NCBI RefSeq assembly: GCF_037969875.1
Contig: NZ_CP150218.1
Coordinates: forward strand, 1,984,001 to 2,048,000
DNA from: Paenibacillus sp. FSL R7-0337
GTDB lineage: Bacteria; Bacillota; Bacilli; Paenibacillales; Paenibacillaceae
Length of the DNA: 64,000 nucleotides
Reading direction: 5' to 3'
Shown: positions 8,454-17,210 of the stretch, piece by piece
How the letters are laid out: each line of letters starts with the position of its first letter
Position numbering within the stretch: the stretch's first letter is position 1
Position numbers and translations under genes: made by a program
Notes under the pieces: generated by a model
Database searches by the model: none
Seen by the model: only the letters and a program-made list of their open reading frames with translations
Told to the model about the DNA's origin: nothing

Positions 8454-9602
8454 TTACTCCCCCGCATCCGCAGAAGACACCGTGCCCCCGGGCACCGGCT
8501 CCACGGGTCCCATTGGCGCTGCCGGCTCCTCATCCCAGCGCTTGCTGAGGAAGAGCTGATAGAGCTTGACGATGATGATTTTGAGCATCATGTAGACCGG
8601 AATAATGACCAGGATGCCGATGATGCCGCCGAAATCGCCGCCGGCCAGGACGAGAATGATGGTAGTCAGCGGGTGGATATCCATGCTTTTACCGAAGATA
8701 TAAGGGGCAACCAGGTTATCCTGAATCTGCTGCGCAACGAGCACGACCACAATCGACCAGACCGCCGTAGACGGAGACTCGATCAGACCGATGATGAAGA
8801 TCGGCACAGTAGACAGAATCGCTCCGATAAACGGGATAAAGTTCATCAGCACCGCCACCAGTGTCAGCAGCAGCGCATACGGCAGCCCGATGATCAGGAA
8901 CCCTATGTACATGAGCACGCCGAGCGCCAGATTGACCAGCACTCTGCCGACGATGAAGCTCCCCATCACGTTATCAATCTCGGCAACCACCCCCGCGCCT
9001 TCTTCGTGATACCGTTTGGGGAAGAAGCTTACAACCTTATCGCCGAACTTCCCGCCCTCCTTCAGCATGTAGAACAGCAGGATCGGAAAGGTGAACAGCA
9101 CAATCGCAAAATTAGAGACAAATGAGAACAGCCCGGTCACATAGCCCGTTGCCAGTGAGAAGCCTGTATTCAAATAGCCTATCAATTGGCTGGACAGGTT
9201 CATATTCTCGGGAATCAGATTCGATAGCAACTCCGTGTTCTCCAGCTTGCTAAGCTGCTCTCCCACGGCTCTCAGCACACCCGGCATATTGTTGACCAGG
9301 TTCAGCAGCTGATTTTGCAGCGAAGGCCAGACCCCCACGATGAAGCCCAGCAGCAGAATAGCAATCACCAGATAGACCAGCAGGATCGCCAGCGTCCGCT
9401 TCATTTTGCGGGAGGACAGGAAGTCAATCAAGGGCCGAAGCAGATAATAGAAGAAGACGGCCAGCATTAACGGCACCATCACAACCTTGAACAACGAGAT
9501 AATAGGGGTAAAAATAAAGTCTACTAATGAGCTGACGTAGATTATTCCCAGCACCAGCAGCACGGCAATACACACGCGGATAAACAAATTCAATTTGGCC
9601 AT
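8454..9602 (-). CDS. AI-2E family (PerM/YdbI-type) membrane transporter
   Basis: A 382-aa protein with seven to eight hydrophobic helices and the family's re-entrant region (LLTLVAVLMNFIPFIGAILS, DNLVAPYIFGKSMDIHPL). Members include the autoinducer-2 exporter TqsA and Na+/H+ antiporter-like proteins, so the name does not fix the substrate. The C-terminal tail is acidic and proline-rich (EPAAPMGPVEPVPGG). It appears monocistronic. Confidence 0.88.
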   Translation of the reverse strand: MAKLNLFIRVCIAVLLVLGIIYVSSLVDFIFTPIISLFKVVMVPLMLAVFFYYLLRPLIDFLSSRKMKRTLAILLVYLVIAILLLGFIVGVWPSLQNQLLNLVNNMPGVLRAVGEQLSKLENTELLSNLIPENMNLSSQLIGYLNTGFSLATGYVTGLFSFVSNFAIVLFTFPILLFYMLKEGGKFGDKVVSFFPKRYHEEGAGVVAEIDNVMGSFIVGRVLVNLALGVLMYIGFLIIGLPYALLLTLVAVLMNFIPFIGAILSTVPIFIIGLIESPSTAVWSIVVVLVAQQIQDNLVAPYIFGKSMDIHPLTTIILVLAGGDFGGIIGILVIIPVYMMLKIIIVKLYQLFLSKRWDEEPAAPMGPVEPVPGGTVSSADAGE

Positions 9603-9806
9603 AGCAGACTCCCGTTCCGTTATTTTGAGCAGCGTTTCTTATTCACTTAAATATAGCCGGGTATTCTTAATTCAAACTAAACCAAGTCTAAAGATAAGCT
9701 AAAGATTTGGTCTTCAGGCTGAATACAGCTATGTTTAATTTCCTCATGAAACGGCTCTGGGATAGACGGGTATCTATTTGCCGAAAAAAAGCTGCCGTCC
9801 GCGCGG

Positions 9807-10871
9807 TTAGCCAATAGTTTCGACCACATTACCTTCCTGGTCTTTGATGTAGGTCTTGCGGATCTGCACCTTCAATTCCTTGGCGGCAGACAGCCGGAGC
9901 TCCCCTTCCTTAGGCTGGAGCTTCTCCTCCAGCTCCAGGACCACCTCTTCCGTCAAACCGATGCTGACAAAATCCTCGTTGACCACAGTCCCGTTAACGG
10001 GTTTCAACTCCAGCATCACCTGCCGCTGCTTACTGTTCAGTGTCAGCGGCTTCCCCTTCAGCAGACGGCCGCGCAGCAGCTTGGCTATAGTCGGTGCCTG
10101 CCTTGCTCCTATGGTCAGGACAGCAAGTGCTGTGCCGAGCAGGCGGCTTTTGCCCGGCTCATAATTCAGTTCATCTACATACAGAATGCCCGTCTGTGAT
10201 CCGTCACGTTCAATGCCCTGACGTACCGCTTCCTGGATGACCGGAAGCCGGAGCAGCGAATCCCGGGCTAGATCGGTGATATAGAGAGGCAGCACCTCCT
10301 GACTGGCCTCCAGGAAGGCATTGGTATTCCAGGACATCATCGCTTCCAGCTCGTCCGCTGTGATCCCTACCATCTGCAGGAATTCCACACGGCCGTTCGG
10401 CGTATCCACAGCCGGAAGCTCCGGGTCATCGGTGAACGCCAGCGCCGTCAGCCGGGTAGCAGCCCCCAGGCATATCGGGCCATTGGCATCCAGATGATGC
10501 CCCGAAGCAAAGATATTGCCGCTGGAGAATACATATCGGGCCATGTTCTGCAGCAGATTAATCGCCCAGGCTGGAGGCTCCTGCTCGCCGCTACTACGCG
10601 CCAGACGGAAGGTCAGCTCGAAGCCGTAGCCGCTGTATTCAAGGTCTTCAGACTCCTTCTCATACAGCTCGGAGAACCCGAAGGTTACGAAATGCCAATG
10701 CGGATATGGCTGCTCGGCTGCATAGGCGCTAATTCCGTTCAGCGGGTCATTGCCCCCCAGGCTATACGGCAGCATTGCAGCATAATGCTTCGGTTCCTGT
10801 TGTCCTTATAGCCCTGTCATCTGTTCCTCTATGGCATCCCAGCCGATGGCTTCCACTTCGTGCTCACTCAT
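9807..10871 (-). pseudogene. SUFU-domain protein gene interrupted by an in-frame TAA
   Basis: A proper ribosome site (GAGGG) and ATG at 10871 open a frame MSEHEVEAIGWDAIEEQMTG-L, which hits TAA at 10808-10806 and continues in the same frame as GQQEPKHYAAMLPYSLGG and the rest of a suppressor-of-fused (SUFU) domain (PHWHFVTFGFSELYEKE...). In SUFU proteins this site is normally a Tyr in Y-G-x-Q-E-P-K-H-Y, so one base change made the stop. The downstream ATG at 10775 would give 322 aa but has no ribosome site. Bacterial SUFU proteins such as YqcF act as immunity proteins to secreted toxins. Confidence 0.7.
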
Positions 10872-11146
10872 CTCGTTCCCTCCGGTATCATATTTATGTA
10901 CAGCCGGAACTCCCGTATCCGGCCCAGAATCTCCCGTTCATTACCCCAAATTCCGCAATCATAACCAGCGCCAGGCGGCTCTTTCCCCCTATAGCCGTAC
11001 ACTGCCTGAATAACACCTCCAGCTTGCAAAAAAATCCACCAAGTGGGGCTATAGCTTCGATGATGACTCAGATACTTTGCAGGTACCCCAAAACATATAA
11101 AAACAGCAAGCTCATCTGACGAGCTTGCCGTTTGGTATATCTTCAT
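10868..11146 (-). pseudogene. Possible 3' remnant of a gene upstream of the SUFU gene
   Basis: A frame ending ...NEREILGRIREFRLYINMIP... overlaps the SUFU ATG as ATGA, the arrangement of translationally coupled genes. Extended upstream, the frame runs through the malic-enzyme terminator at 11099-11130, so it cannot be intact. It is best read as the C-terminal piece of a deleted gene. As SUFU proteins can be toxin immunity proteins, the lost gene might have encoded a toxin; nothing in the remaining residues proves this. Confidence 0.3.
11099..11130 (-). terminator. Rho-independent terminator of the malic enzyme gene
   Basis: On the minus strand GCAAGCTC pairs with GAGCTTGC around a GTCAGAT loop, followed by TGTTTTTAT; it begins 28 bp past the stop codon. 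Confidence 0.85.
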
Positions 11147-11157
11147 TATTATAGGTA

Positions 11158-12342
11158 TCAGTTAATGCCGACCAGCAGGTTCTTGCGGGCTACGCCGCTC
11201 TTAACTGCCGCTTCGGCTACAGCCATGCGGATTCTCTCTACTACCCGCGGATCGAAGGCGTCTGGGATGATATATTTCTCATGCAGCTCAGACGGGTCAA
11301 TCACTGAAGAGATCGCCTCTGCTGCCGCCAGCTTCATGTCTTCATTGATATCCGTAGCTTCACAATCAAGCGCCCCTCTGAAAATCCCAGGGAAGCATAG
11401 TACATTGTTAATCTGGTTCGGATAGTCGGAACGGCCGGTCGCCATGACTCTTACATGCGGCGCAGCTATCGCGGGATCAATCTCCGGCATCGGGTTCGCC
11501 ATAGCGAACACAATCGGGTCTGTGGCCATGTTCAGCACATCTTCCAGCTTCAGCACGTCCGGTGCAGAGACTCCGATGAAGACATCCGCGCCTTTAATGA
11601 CATCGGACAGAATTCCGGTTTCAAGAAAAGGGTTCGTAATTTGGGCAAAATCGCTCCAATGGCTGCGCTCATAATCCGCCAGCCGGTTAATCGCGCCCTC
11701 CCGGTCCACGCCGATCAGGTTCACCGCTCCGGCATGCAGCAGCATTTTGGAGACGGAGATGCCTGCCGCACCTATTCCGTTGACTACGATTTTGACATCC
11801 TTAATATCCTTGCCGCATACCTTGAGCGCATTCAGCAATCCGGCAGTAACGACAATTGCCGTACCATGCTGATCATCATGGAAGACCGGAATGTCCAGCT
11901 CGGCTCTTAGTCTGGCTTCAATCTCGAAGCAGCGCGGAGAGGAAATGTCCTCCAGGTTAATGCCGCCGAACGTCGGGGCAAGCGCTTTTACAATCGCAAT
12001 AATCTCTTCGGTATTCTTGGTGTCCAGGCAGATCGGCACGGCGTCTACGTCTGCGAACTGCTTGAACAGCGCTGCCTTACCTTCCATAACCGGCATGGCC
12101 GCCTTCGGCCCGATATCGCCAAGCCCCAGTACAGCCGTGCCATCGGATACGACAGCTACAGTATTCTTCTTCGTGGTTAGCTCGTAAGCCTGGGACTGAT
12201 CGTTGGCAATTGCCTGACAGACCTTCGCCACACCCGGCGTATAGACTTTGGACAGGTCGTCTTTGCACAGAATCGGATGCTTCAGGGTAGTTTCAAGCTT
12301 ACCGCCTTTATGCAGCAGCATAATCTCTTCTAATAGTTCCAT
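11158..12342 (-). CDS. NAD(P)-dependent malic enzyme
   Basis: 394 aa. It catalyses oxidative decarboxylation of malate to pyruvate. The malic N-terminal domain includes KVYTPGVAKVCQAI and VFHDDQHGTA (metal-binding Asp residues), and the NAD-binding domain has VVNGIGAAGIS. The length suits the short bacterial form (B. subtilis YtsJ/MalS type). The start at 12342 (MELLEEIMLL) follows a GGAGGA site; a longer frame from 12459 would add 39 unrelated residues. The upstream 2HCT symporter and two-component system point to malate or citrate use. Confidence 0.92.
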   Translation of the reverse strand: MELLEEIMLLHKGGKLETTLKHPILCKDDLSKVYTPGVAKVCQAIANDQSQAYELTTKKNTVAVVSDGTAVLGLGDIGPKAAMPVMEGKAALFKQFADVDAVPICLDTKNTEEIIAIVKALAPTFGGINLEDISSPRCFEIEARLRAELDIPVFHDDQHGTAIVVTAGLLNALKVCGKDIKDVKIVVNGIGAAGISVSKMLLHAGAVNLIGVDREGAINRLADYERSHWSDFAQITNPFLETGILSDVIKGADVFIGVSAPDVLKLEDVLNMATDPIVFAMANPMPEIDPAIAAPHVRVMATGRSDYPNQINNVLCFPGIFRGALDCEATDINEDMKLAAAEAISSVIDPSELHEKYIIPDAFDPRVVERIRMAVAEAAVKSGVARKNLLVGIN

Positions 12343-12612
12343 AATAGTTCCTCCATTCAACTGGTTAACCGTTTGCTTGCATCTATTCTCAGATCTTTCT
12401 ATATATAGCGGATCTTCCTGCACCGGGAACCTTACCAGACCCGTATGCAGGCCCGTCAACTCTGCGTTTCATAGGCTCCTGTAGCCATTCTCCGCGATAA
12501 TGAATGGATTGGCAATACAAAAGCTGACATCTGTGAATTGTCCATGATTTAGACACGTTTGGATACGTTCTCATGTGATTCAGGCGTACCGTCTGCGGAT
12601 TGAGCGCCCTGA

Positions 12613-13971
12613 TCAGCCGCCCCAGACAGAGATGAGCAATGTGGCTACAACTACTGTAATCGCACCGCCGATACGGGTGGAGATCTGTGCGAACGGCATC
12701 AGCTCCATGCGTCCTGAGGCAGACAGAATGGCTACATCGCCTGTTCCGCCAAGGCCGCCGCGGCAGCCGGTAACAATAGCCGCCTCAACCGGATACATAT
12801 TGACCCATTTGCCGGTAAAATAGCCGGTGATCGTCATCGCCACGATAACAGTAGCGCAGACAATAATATAGGGAAGCGAAATCAGGGCTGCAACATCCTT
12901 CAGCGGAATGTACAGCATCCCCAGGCCGACCATGAGCGGCCAGGTTAAAGTACCGGAGACCAGCTTGTAGAGCTGATAAGCGCCCTGCTCGATTTTGGAC
13001 GGGAGCAGCTTGGAAATCTTCAGTAGTGCTGCTGCGAAGATCATCAGGATCGGACCTGGAATACCGACGAACGGCGACAGCAGATGTCCCGTGATGAACA
13101 ATCCGCAGGCGAACAGCAGGCCCGCGCCCATCAGCAGGAAGTCCGGCTTCGCGCTGTCATACGTGCTGCCCGCCAGCTTCTGGCCGTCCTTCGATTTCAC
13201 CAGTACACCGTTCCCGGTGATGGACGGATTCTTGTCAGCCATCCGCTTGAGCAGTCCCGCTCCGATAATCGCAAACACGTTGCCGATCACCGCCGCTGGA
13301 ATCATCTGTGCCACGTATGACCCGGATTCGCCGCCAAGGATCTGCGAGAACGCGATGGACAGCGGGAGAATCCCTTCACCAACGCCGCCGCCGATAATAG
13401 GCACAACGATGTAGAACAACGTCCGGTGTGCGCTATAGCCGAGCAGCATCCCTACGCCCATCCCCGCAGCGACTGCGGCGATCGTTCCGGCCATCATCGG
13501 AATGAAAATACGGATGAAGCCGTTAATCAGCGTGGTCCGGTTCATCCCGGTAATACTTCCGGCTACCAGAATCGAGATGTACAGGTAGAGGAAGTTCGAT
13601 GTCTTCATCAGCGTGTTGACCGATTCGAGCACCGAAGGGTCAAGCACATTCCAGAACACCAGGAACGATGGGATCATTAACGAGAGGATCGCGGGACCGC
13701 CGATATTCTTGAGAATCGGAAGCTTGAAGCCCAGATCACTGAGCAGCACCCCCAGTACAATAATTACTGCAAAGCCGCCGATCATGTCGTTTGGCAGTTC
13801 ACCAAGCACAGAAGCCGCAAAAATAATGAGTGCAAATACCACATACAATGGGAGCGGAATAACGCCTACCTTTAAATGCAGAACCTTCTGGACAAAACCC
13901 TGTTCTCCTTGATTCAGTACAACAGGCTGCTGTTCCGGTACCGAAAGTGGGGGTTGAATTGCTTTTTGCAT
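12613..13971 (-). CDS. 2-hydroxycarboxylate transporter (malate/citrate:cation symporter)
   Basis: 452 aa, about 11 membrane helices. It has the paired 2HCT signatures: GGGVGEGILPLS in the first half and CRGGLGGTGDVAILSA in the second, the two re-entrant GGxG loops that bind substrate. Family members are CitS, CimH and MaeN. The AAGGAGG ribosome site is at 13981-13988. The gene lies between a CitAB-type two-component system and malic enzyme, so malate (or citrate) uptake followed by conversion to pyruvate is the likely role. A cre-like site lies about 50 bp upstream. Confidence 0.93.
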   Translation of the reverse strand: MQKAIQPPLSVPEQQPVVLNQGEQGFVQKVLHLKVGVIPLPLYVVFALIIFAASVLGELPNDMIGGFAVIIVLGVLLSDLGFKLPILKNIGGPAILSLMIPSFLVFWNVLDPSVLESVNTLMKTSNFLYLYISILVAGSITGMNRTTLINGFIRIFIPMMAGTIAAVAAGMGVGMLLGYSAHRTLFYIVVPIIGGGVGEGILPLSIAFSQILGGESGSYVAQMIPAAVIGNVFAIIGAGLLKRMADKNPSITGNGVLVKSKDGQKLAGSTYDSAKPDFLLMGAGLLFACGLFITGHLLSPFVGIPGPILMIFAAALLKISKLLPSKIEQGAYQLYKLVSGTLTWPLMVGLGMLYIPLKDVAALISLPYIIVCATVIVAMTITGYFTGKWVNMYPVEAAIVTGCRGGLGGTGDVAILSASGRMELMPFAQISTRIGGAITVVVATLLISVWGG

Positions 13972-14017
13972 GTTAACCTTACCTCCTTAACTCTTTTACA
14001 AATTCATCATAGCTGCT

Positions 14018-14032
14018 TTGAAAGCGCTTTTG
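14018..14032 (-). promoter_or_regulatory. Catabolite-responsive element (cre)-like site before the 2HCT gene
   Basis: TTGAAAGCGCTTTTG differs from the CcpA consensus WTGNAANCGNWNNCW at one position. Its place 47 bp upstream of the 2HCT start suggests carbon catabolite repression. Predicted from consensus only. Confidence 0.45.
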
Positions 14033-14094
14033 TTTTTATGAAAGTAATAAAGGGGTTTTGTAAATTATTAAAGTAAGCGCTATCAGAGAGAAGC

Positions 14095-14122
14095 GGGGAC
14101 GCGGGGATTGGCGGGGATTGGG
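14095..14122 (+). other. G-quadruplex-forming motif
   Basis: Four G-runs (14095-14098, 14103-14106, 14113-14116, 14120-14122) are separated by loops of 3-6 nt on the plus strand, inside the 225-bp G-rich gap between the 2HCT promoter and the first 51-bp repeat. The motif is clear; function is not. Confidence 0.45.
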
Positions 14123-14265
14123 AGAGTGCTCCACTTGGTCGAATTTGATTATAGGTATTGGGGAGGGCGTATGGTGGAGTCGGGTAGGGTCAGATAGAAA
14201 CTGGTAGTATCTGGGGGAGGCAGGTAACCTTAGTTAGTAGTAGAGAGGTTGAGACGGAACCAGTC

Positions 14266-14678
14266 TAATTCAGGAGCACTTGTGCTCCTCATTTGCGCCT
14301 ACCGCCGACTTTTGGCTAATTCAGATGCACTTGTGCTCCTCATTTGCGCCTACCGCCAACTTTTGGCTAATTCAGGTGCACTTGTGCTCTTCATTTTCGC
14401 CTACCGCCGACTTTTGAGTAATTCAGGTGCATTTGTGCTCCTCATTTTCGCCTATCGCCGACTTTTGGCTAATTCAGGTGCACTTGTGCTCTTCATTTGC
14501 GTTTACCGCCGACTTCCGCCGGGTTTCAAAGGGATGTATCCCTTTCCTTTCAGCTCCCTGCCCACTTTGGGCCAGTTCAAAGGGATTTATCCCTTCCCCT
14601 TTCGGCTCCCAGCCCACTTTTGGCCAATTCAAAGGGATTTATCTCTTTCCTTTCTGCATCCAGCTGTCAGCGCAACTC
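14266..14678 (+). repeat. 51-bp palindrome-headed tandem array 1 (5 A units, 3 B units)
   Basis: Five A units begin at 14266, 14317, 14368, 14419 and 14470, exactly 51 bp apart. Each has a palindromic head such as GAGCACTTGTGCTC or GTGCACTTGTGCTC and a linker ending ACTTTTGGCTAATTCA. Three B units begin at 14525, 14576 and 14628 with the head AAAGGGATTTATCCCTT and a linker ending ACTTTTGGCCAATTC. A and B thus share the linker but not the head. Because 51 is divisible by 3, one frame stays open across the array, giving a 17-residue peptide repeat, but there is no ribosome site and no sign of protein selection. Array 2 at 59762 has the same design. Confidence 0.9.
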
Positions 14679-14713
14679 AAAAAGCTCCGCCGCAGGTCGC
14701 GCGGCAGGAGCTC
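14677..14713 (-). terminator. Rho-independent terminator of the two-component operon
   Basis: On the minus strand AGCTCC-T-GCCGC pairs with GCGGC-GGAGCT around GCGACCT and is followed by TTTTGA, 20 bp after the response-regulator stop. Confidence 0.85.
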
Positions 14714-14732
14714 CAGAATTAGCTAGTTACAC

Positions 14733-15440
14733 TCAAATATACTTAGTAATCAATCCCTTACCGTTCGGAGCGAGCCGGTATTTCTGCACCGGACGGCCGA
14801 TGCTGCCGTAGACGAGGTCCATCTCCAGCACGCCCATCTCGGTCAGCCCGATCAGGTATTTGCCGGCGGAGACGCGGGAGATGCCGGATACCGCTGAGAT
14901 ATCCTCAGCGGAGAACAGCTCGCTGCCGCAGGCCTCCACGGCACGCCAGATGGTCTGGAGCGTCTGCCGGGTGAAGCCCTTGGCCAGCTCCTGCGAGGTC
15001 GTCCGTTCCTGTTTGAACCGGGACAGCCTGTCGAGCTCCGACTGGTTCAGCCGCTCCTGGCTGCGGAACAGCTTATTCTGCTCCCGGTATCCGTTCAGGG
15101 CGGCCCGGAGCCTAGCGAACTCAAACGGCTTGATCAAGTAGTCCACCGCCCCGTTCTGCAGCGCTTCCTGAATGCTCTCCTTGTCGCTCGCCGCCGAGAT
15201 GACGATGACATCGATCTTCACGCCCCTGCGCCGGATCTCGGACAGCAGCTCCAGCCCGTTGCTCTCCTTCATGTAAATATCGAGCAGGATCAGGTCATAG
15301 GCCTGCTTCTCCAGCATACCCAGCACTTCTTCCGCCGAGCTGGCCCAGCCATCGGCTCGGAAGCCTTCCACCTGCTGGACATAGAACTTGTTCATCTCCG
15401 ACACCATAGGATCATCTTCAACAATAAGTACTTTGATCAT
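14733..15440 (-). CDS. CitB/DcuR/MalR-type response regulator
   Basis: 235 aa: receiver domain (about 3-120) with phospho-acceptor Asp54 in LILLDIYM and Lys in YLIKPFEF, a linker, and a C-terminal helix-turn-helix (about 170-225; LFSAEDISAVSGISRVSAGKYL). This is the CitT/DctR/MalR group that pairs with CitA/DcuS kinases and activates dicarboxylate or citrate transport genes. The kinase gene lies directly upstream, and the probable targets, the 2HCT symporter and malic enzyme, lie downstream beyond repeat array 1. Confidence 0.9.
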   Translation of the reverse strand: MIKVLIVEDDPMVSEMNKFYVQQVEGFRADGWASSAEEVLGMLEKQAYDLILLDIYMKESNGLELLSEIRRRGVKIDVIVISAASDKESIQEALQNGAVDYLIKPFEFARLRAALNGYREQNKLFRSQERLNQSELDRLSRFKQERTTSQELAKGFTRQTLQTIWRAVEACGSELFSAEDISAVSGISRVSAGKYLIGLTEMGVLEMDLVYGSIGRPVQKYRLAPNGKGLITKYI

Positions 15441-15517
15441 AATGGCTGATCACCACTCTTCATGGGCTTTCCACCCTTTTCATTAAATATCTTTACTCTT
15501 CATCATTCTCATATGCT

Positions 15518-17128
15518 TCATGCGTTGGTATCATTCTTTGCGCTATAAGGAATCTGCACCGTGAAGTCGGTACCTTCCCCTTTCCGGCTGCCATACGTAA
15601 TCGTCCCGCCCAGCTTATCTACACTTCGCCGCACCAGATACAGTCCCACGCCCCGGTCGCCGCCTTTGGTCGAATAGCCCTGTTCAAACAGGTGGGCTCC
15701 ATTCTCCGCAGATATGCCTGTTCCGTTATCGCTAACCTTGAGGGTAAGCTGGTTGTCCTTATGCCGGAATCCAATCTCGATCTGCTTAGTGTCCGCGCCT
15801 TGGAGCGCCTCCAGCGCATTGTCCAGCAGGTTGCCCGCAATCGTCACCAGCTCCCGCGCCACCTGGTGATCCGCTGCTTCAGGCAGTATACCCTCATCCC
15901 GGATCACCAGCCGCACATCGGCCTCCCTGATTCTGCTGAGCTTGCCGAGCAGGAAGCCGACCATCACCGGGTCTTTGACCTGCCGGACCACCGAGTCCGC
16001 CTCTGTCTGGATATTCTGCACAATATCCGTGAGATATTCTTCCAGCCGATCGTATCTGCGCATCGTATTCAGCCCCATGATGACATGGAGCTTGTTCATG
16101 AACTCATGGGTCTGGGCACGCAGCGCCTCGGCGTACAAGGAGATACCGGAGAGCCGCTCCATCAGAATACTGATCTCGGTCTTGTCCCGGAACGTGGCAA
16201 TCGCCCCTTCGATGATTCCGTTCACCCGGACCGGAACCACATTCACCAGCAGCGTGATGCCGCTCTGCTCCACTTCCTTATCCTGCAAGGCTTCCCCGGT
16301 CTCCAGCACCTTCTCCATCCGCAGCAGCGGCCAGAACTGTCCAGCCTCTCTGCCTACCGGTTCCTGGTTCAAGCCGACGCTGCCCATCAGCCTCCGGGCC
16401 TCGGCATTCACCAGGGTAATCCGCGATTCCTTATCGACAGCCAGAATTCCCTCCTTGGTCGATTGCAGCATAGCGCTGCGCTCCTCCAGCAATTTGGCGA
16501 TTTCTCCCGGCTCCATGCCGAACATCATCCGCTTGATTTTGCGGGCCAGCAGGATGGCACCGAATATCCCCATCAGCCCGCCGACCAGGATGCCCGAGTA
16601 GATAATCCAGCGGTTCTGCTGAACGGCGGAACGGACGCTGCCCAGCGATATGCCTACAGCAACTGCTCCAACCTGCTTGCCGTCAGCGGCGAAGACCGGT
16701 GAGAACGCTCTCACAGAATAGCCGAGCGAGCCTTCAGCCACGGATATGGTCTCCTTGCCGTGCAGCGCATCTGTCTCGTCCCCGCCCATGAAGTGCTTGC
16801 CGATCAGGGCGGGATCAGGGTGGGAACGGCGAATGCCTCCCATATCCATCACCACCACGAATTGCACGTCATTGATAACGCTGATATCGGTTGCATAACG
16901 CTGTATATTGCCGGAATATGCCTCTGTAAGCAGTTCGTTCACTACCTCCGGCGTACGGGAGACCGTGCGGGCAATGGTGATGGCCTTGTTCTCCAGAGAA
17001 GCCCGGGCTTCTTCGGAGAATCTCATGCCGAACATCATATACACAATCAGCAGCACCAGCACGACGATCAGGCAGATCATCAGAGTGATGGTGGTCTGAA
17101 GGCGTAATCTTTTGGTACCAATTCTCAC
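15518..17128 (-). CDS. CitA/DcuS/MalK-type sensor histidine kinase
   Basis: 536 aa: TM1 (about 15-37), an extracytoplasmic Cache/CitA-type sensor with RSHPDPALIGKHFMGGDE, TM2 (about 175-195), a cytoplasmic PAS domain (about 215-320) and the kinase core. The phospho-His lies in THEFMNKLHVI, the N-box in GNLLDNALEA, and the G-boxes in DNGTGI and GVGLYLV. It should sense extracellular malate or citrate and phosphorylate the regulator encoded 77 bp downstream. Confidence 0.92.
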   Translation of the reverse strand: MRIGTKRLRLQTTITLMICLIVVLVLLIVYMMFGMRFSEEARASLENKAITIARTVSRTPEVVNELLTEAYSGNIQRYATDISVINDVQFVVVMDMGGIRRSHPDPALIGKHFMGGDETDALHGKETISVAEGSLGYSVRAFSPVFAADGKQVGAVAVGISLGSVRSAVQQNRWIIYSGILVGGLMGIFGAILLARKIKRMMFGMEPGEIAKLLEERSAMLQSTKEGILAVDKESRITLVNAEARRLMGSVGLNQEPVGREAGQFWPLLRMEKVLETGEALQDKEVEQSGITLLVNVVPVRVNGIIEGAIATFRDKTEISILMERLSGISLYAEALRAQTHEFMNKLHVIMGLNTMRRYDRLEEYLTDIVQNIQTEADSVVRQVKDPVMVGFLLGKLSRIREADVRLVIRDEGILPEAADHQVARELVTIAGNLLDNALEALQGADTKQIEIGFRHKDNQLTLKVSDNGTGISAENGAHLFEQGYSTKGGDRGVGLYLVRRSVDKLGGTITYGSRKGEGTDFTVQIPYSAKNDTNA

Positions 17129-17210
17129 AATGCTCCACCTTCAGGAAATTTTTCTCGATTATAACGCAAAAGCACTCAAAGCGCGATAATCACAATTCAA
17201 AGTAAATCCG

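Noticed and set aside
12343-12459. Longer N-terminus of malic enzyme from 12459
   Set aside because: The extra 39 residues do not match the family, and a strong ribosome site precedes the start at 12342.
14249-14722. 157-codon repeat protein frame over array 1
   Set aside because: The frame is open because the unit is 51 bp; no ribosome site, and the corresponding A-to-B frame in array 2 is different.
15692-16702. 336-codon open frame antisense to the citrate-type kinase
   Set aside because: Composition (many His, Gln, Pro) is that of a shadow frame; the kinase on the minus strand has all its motifs.
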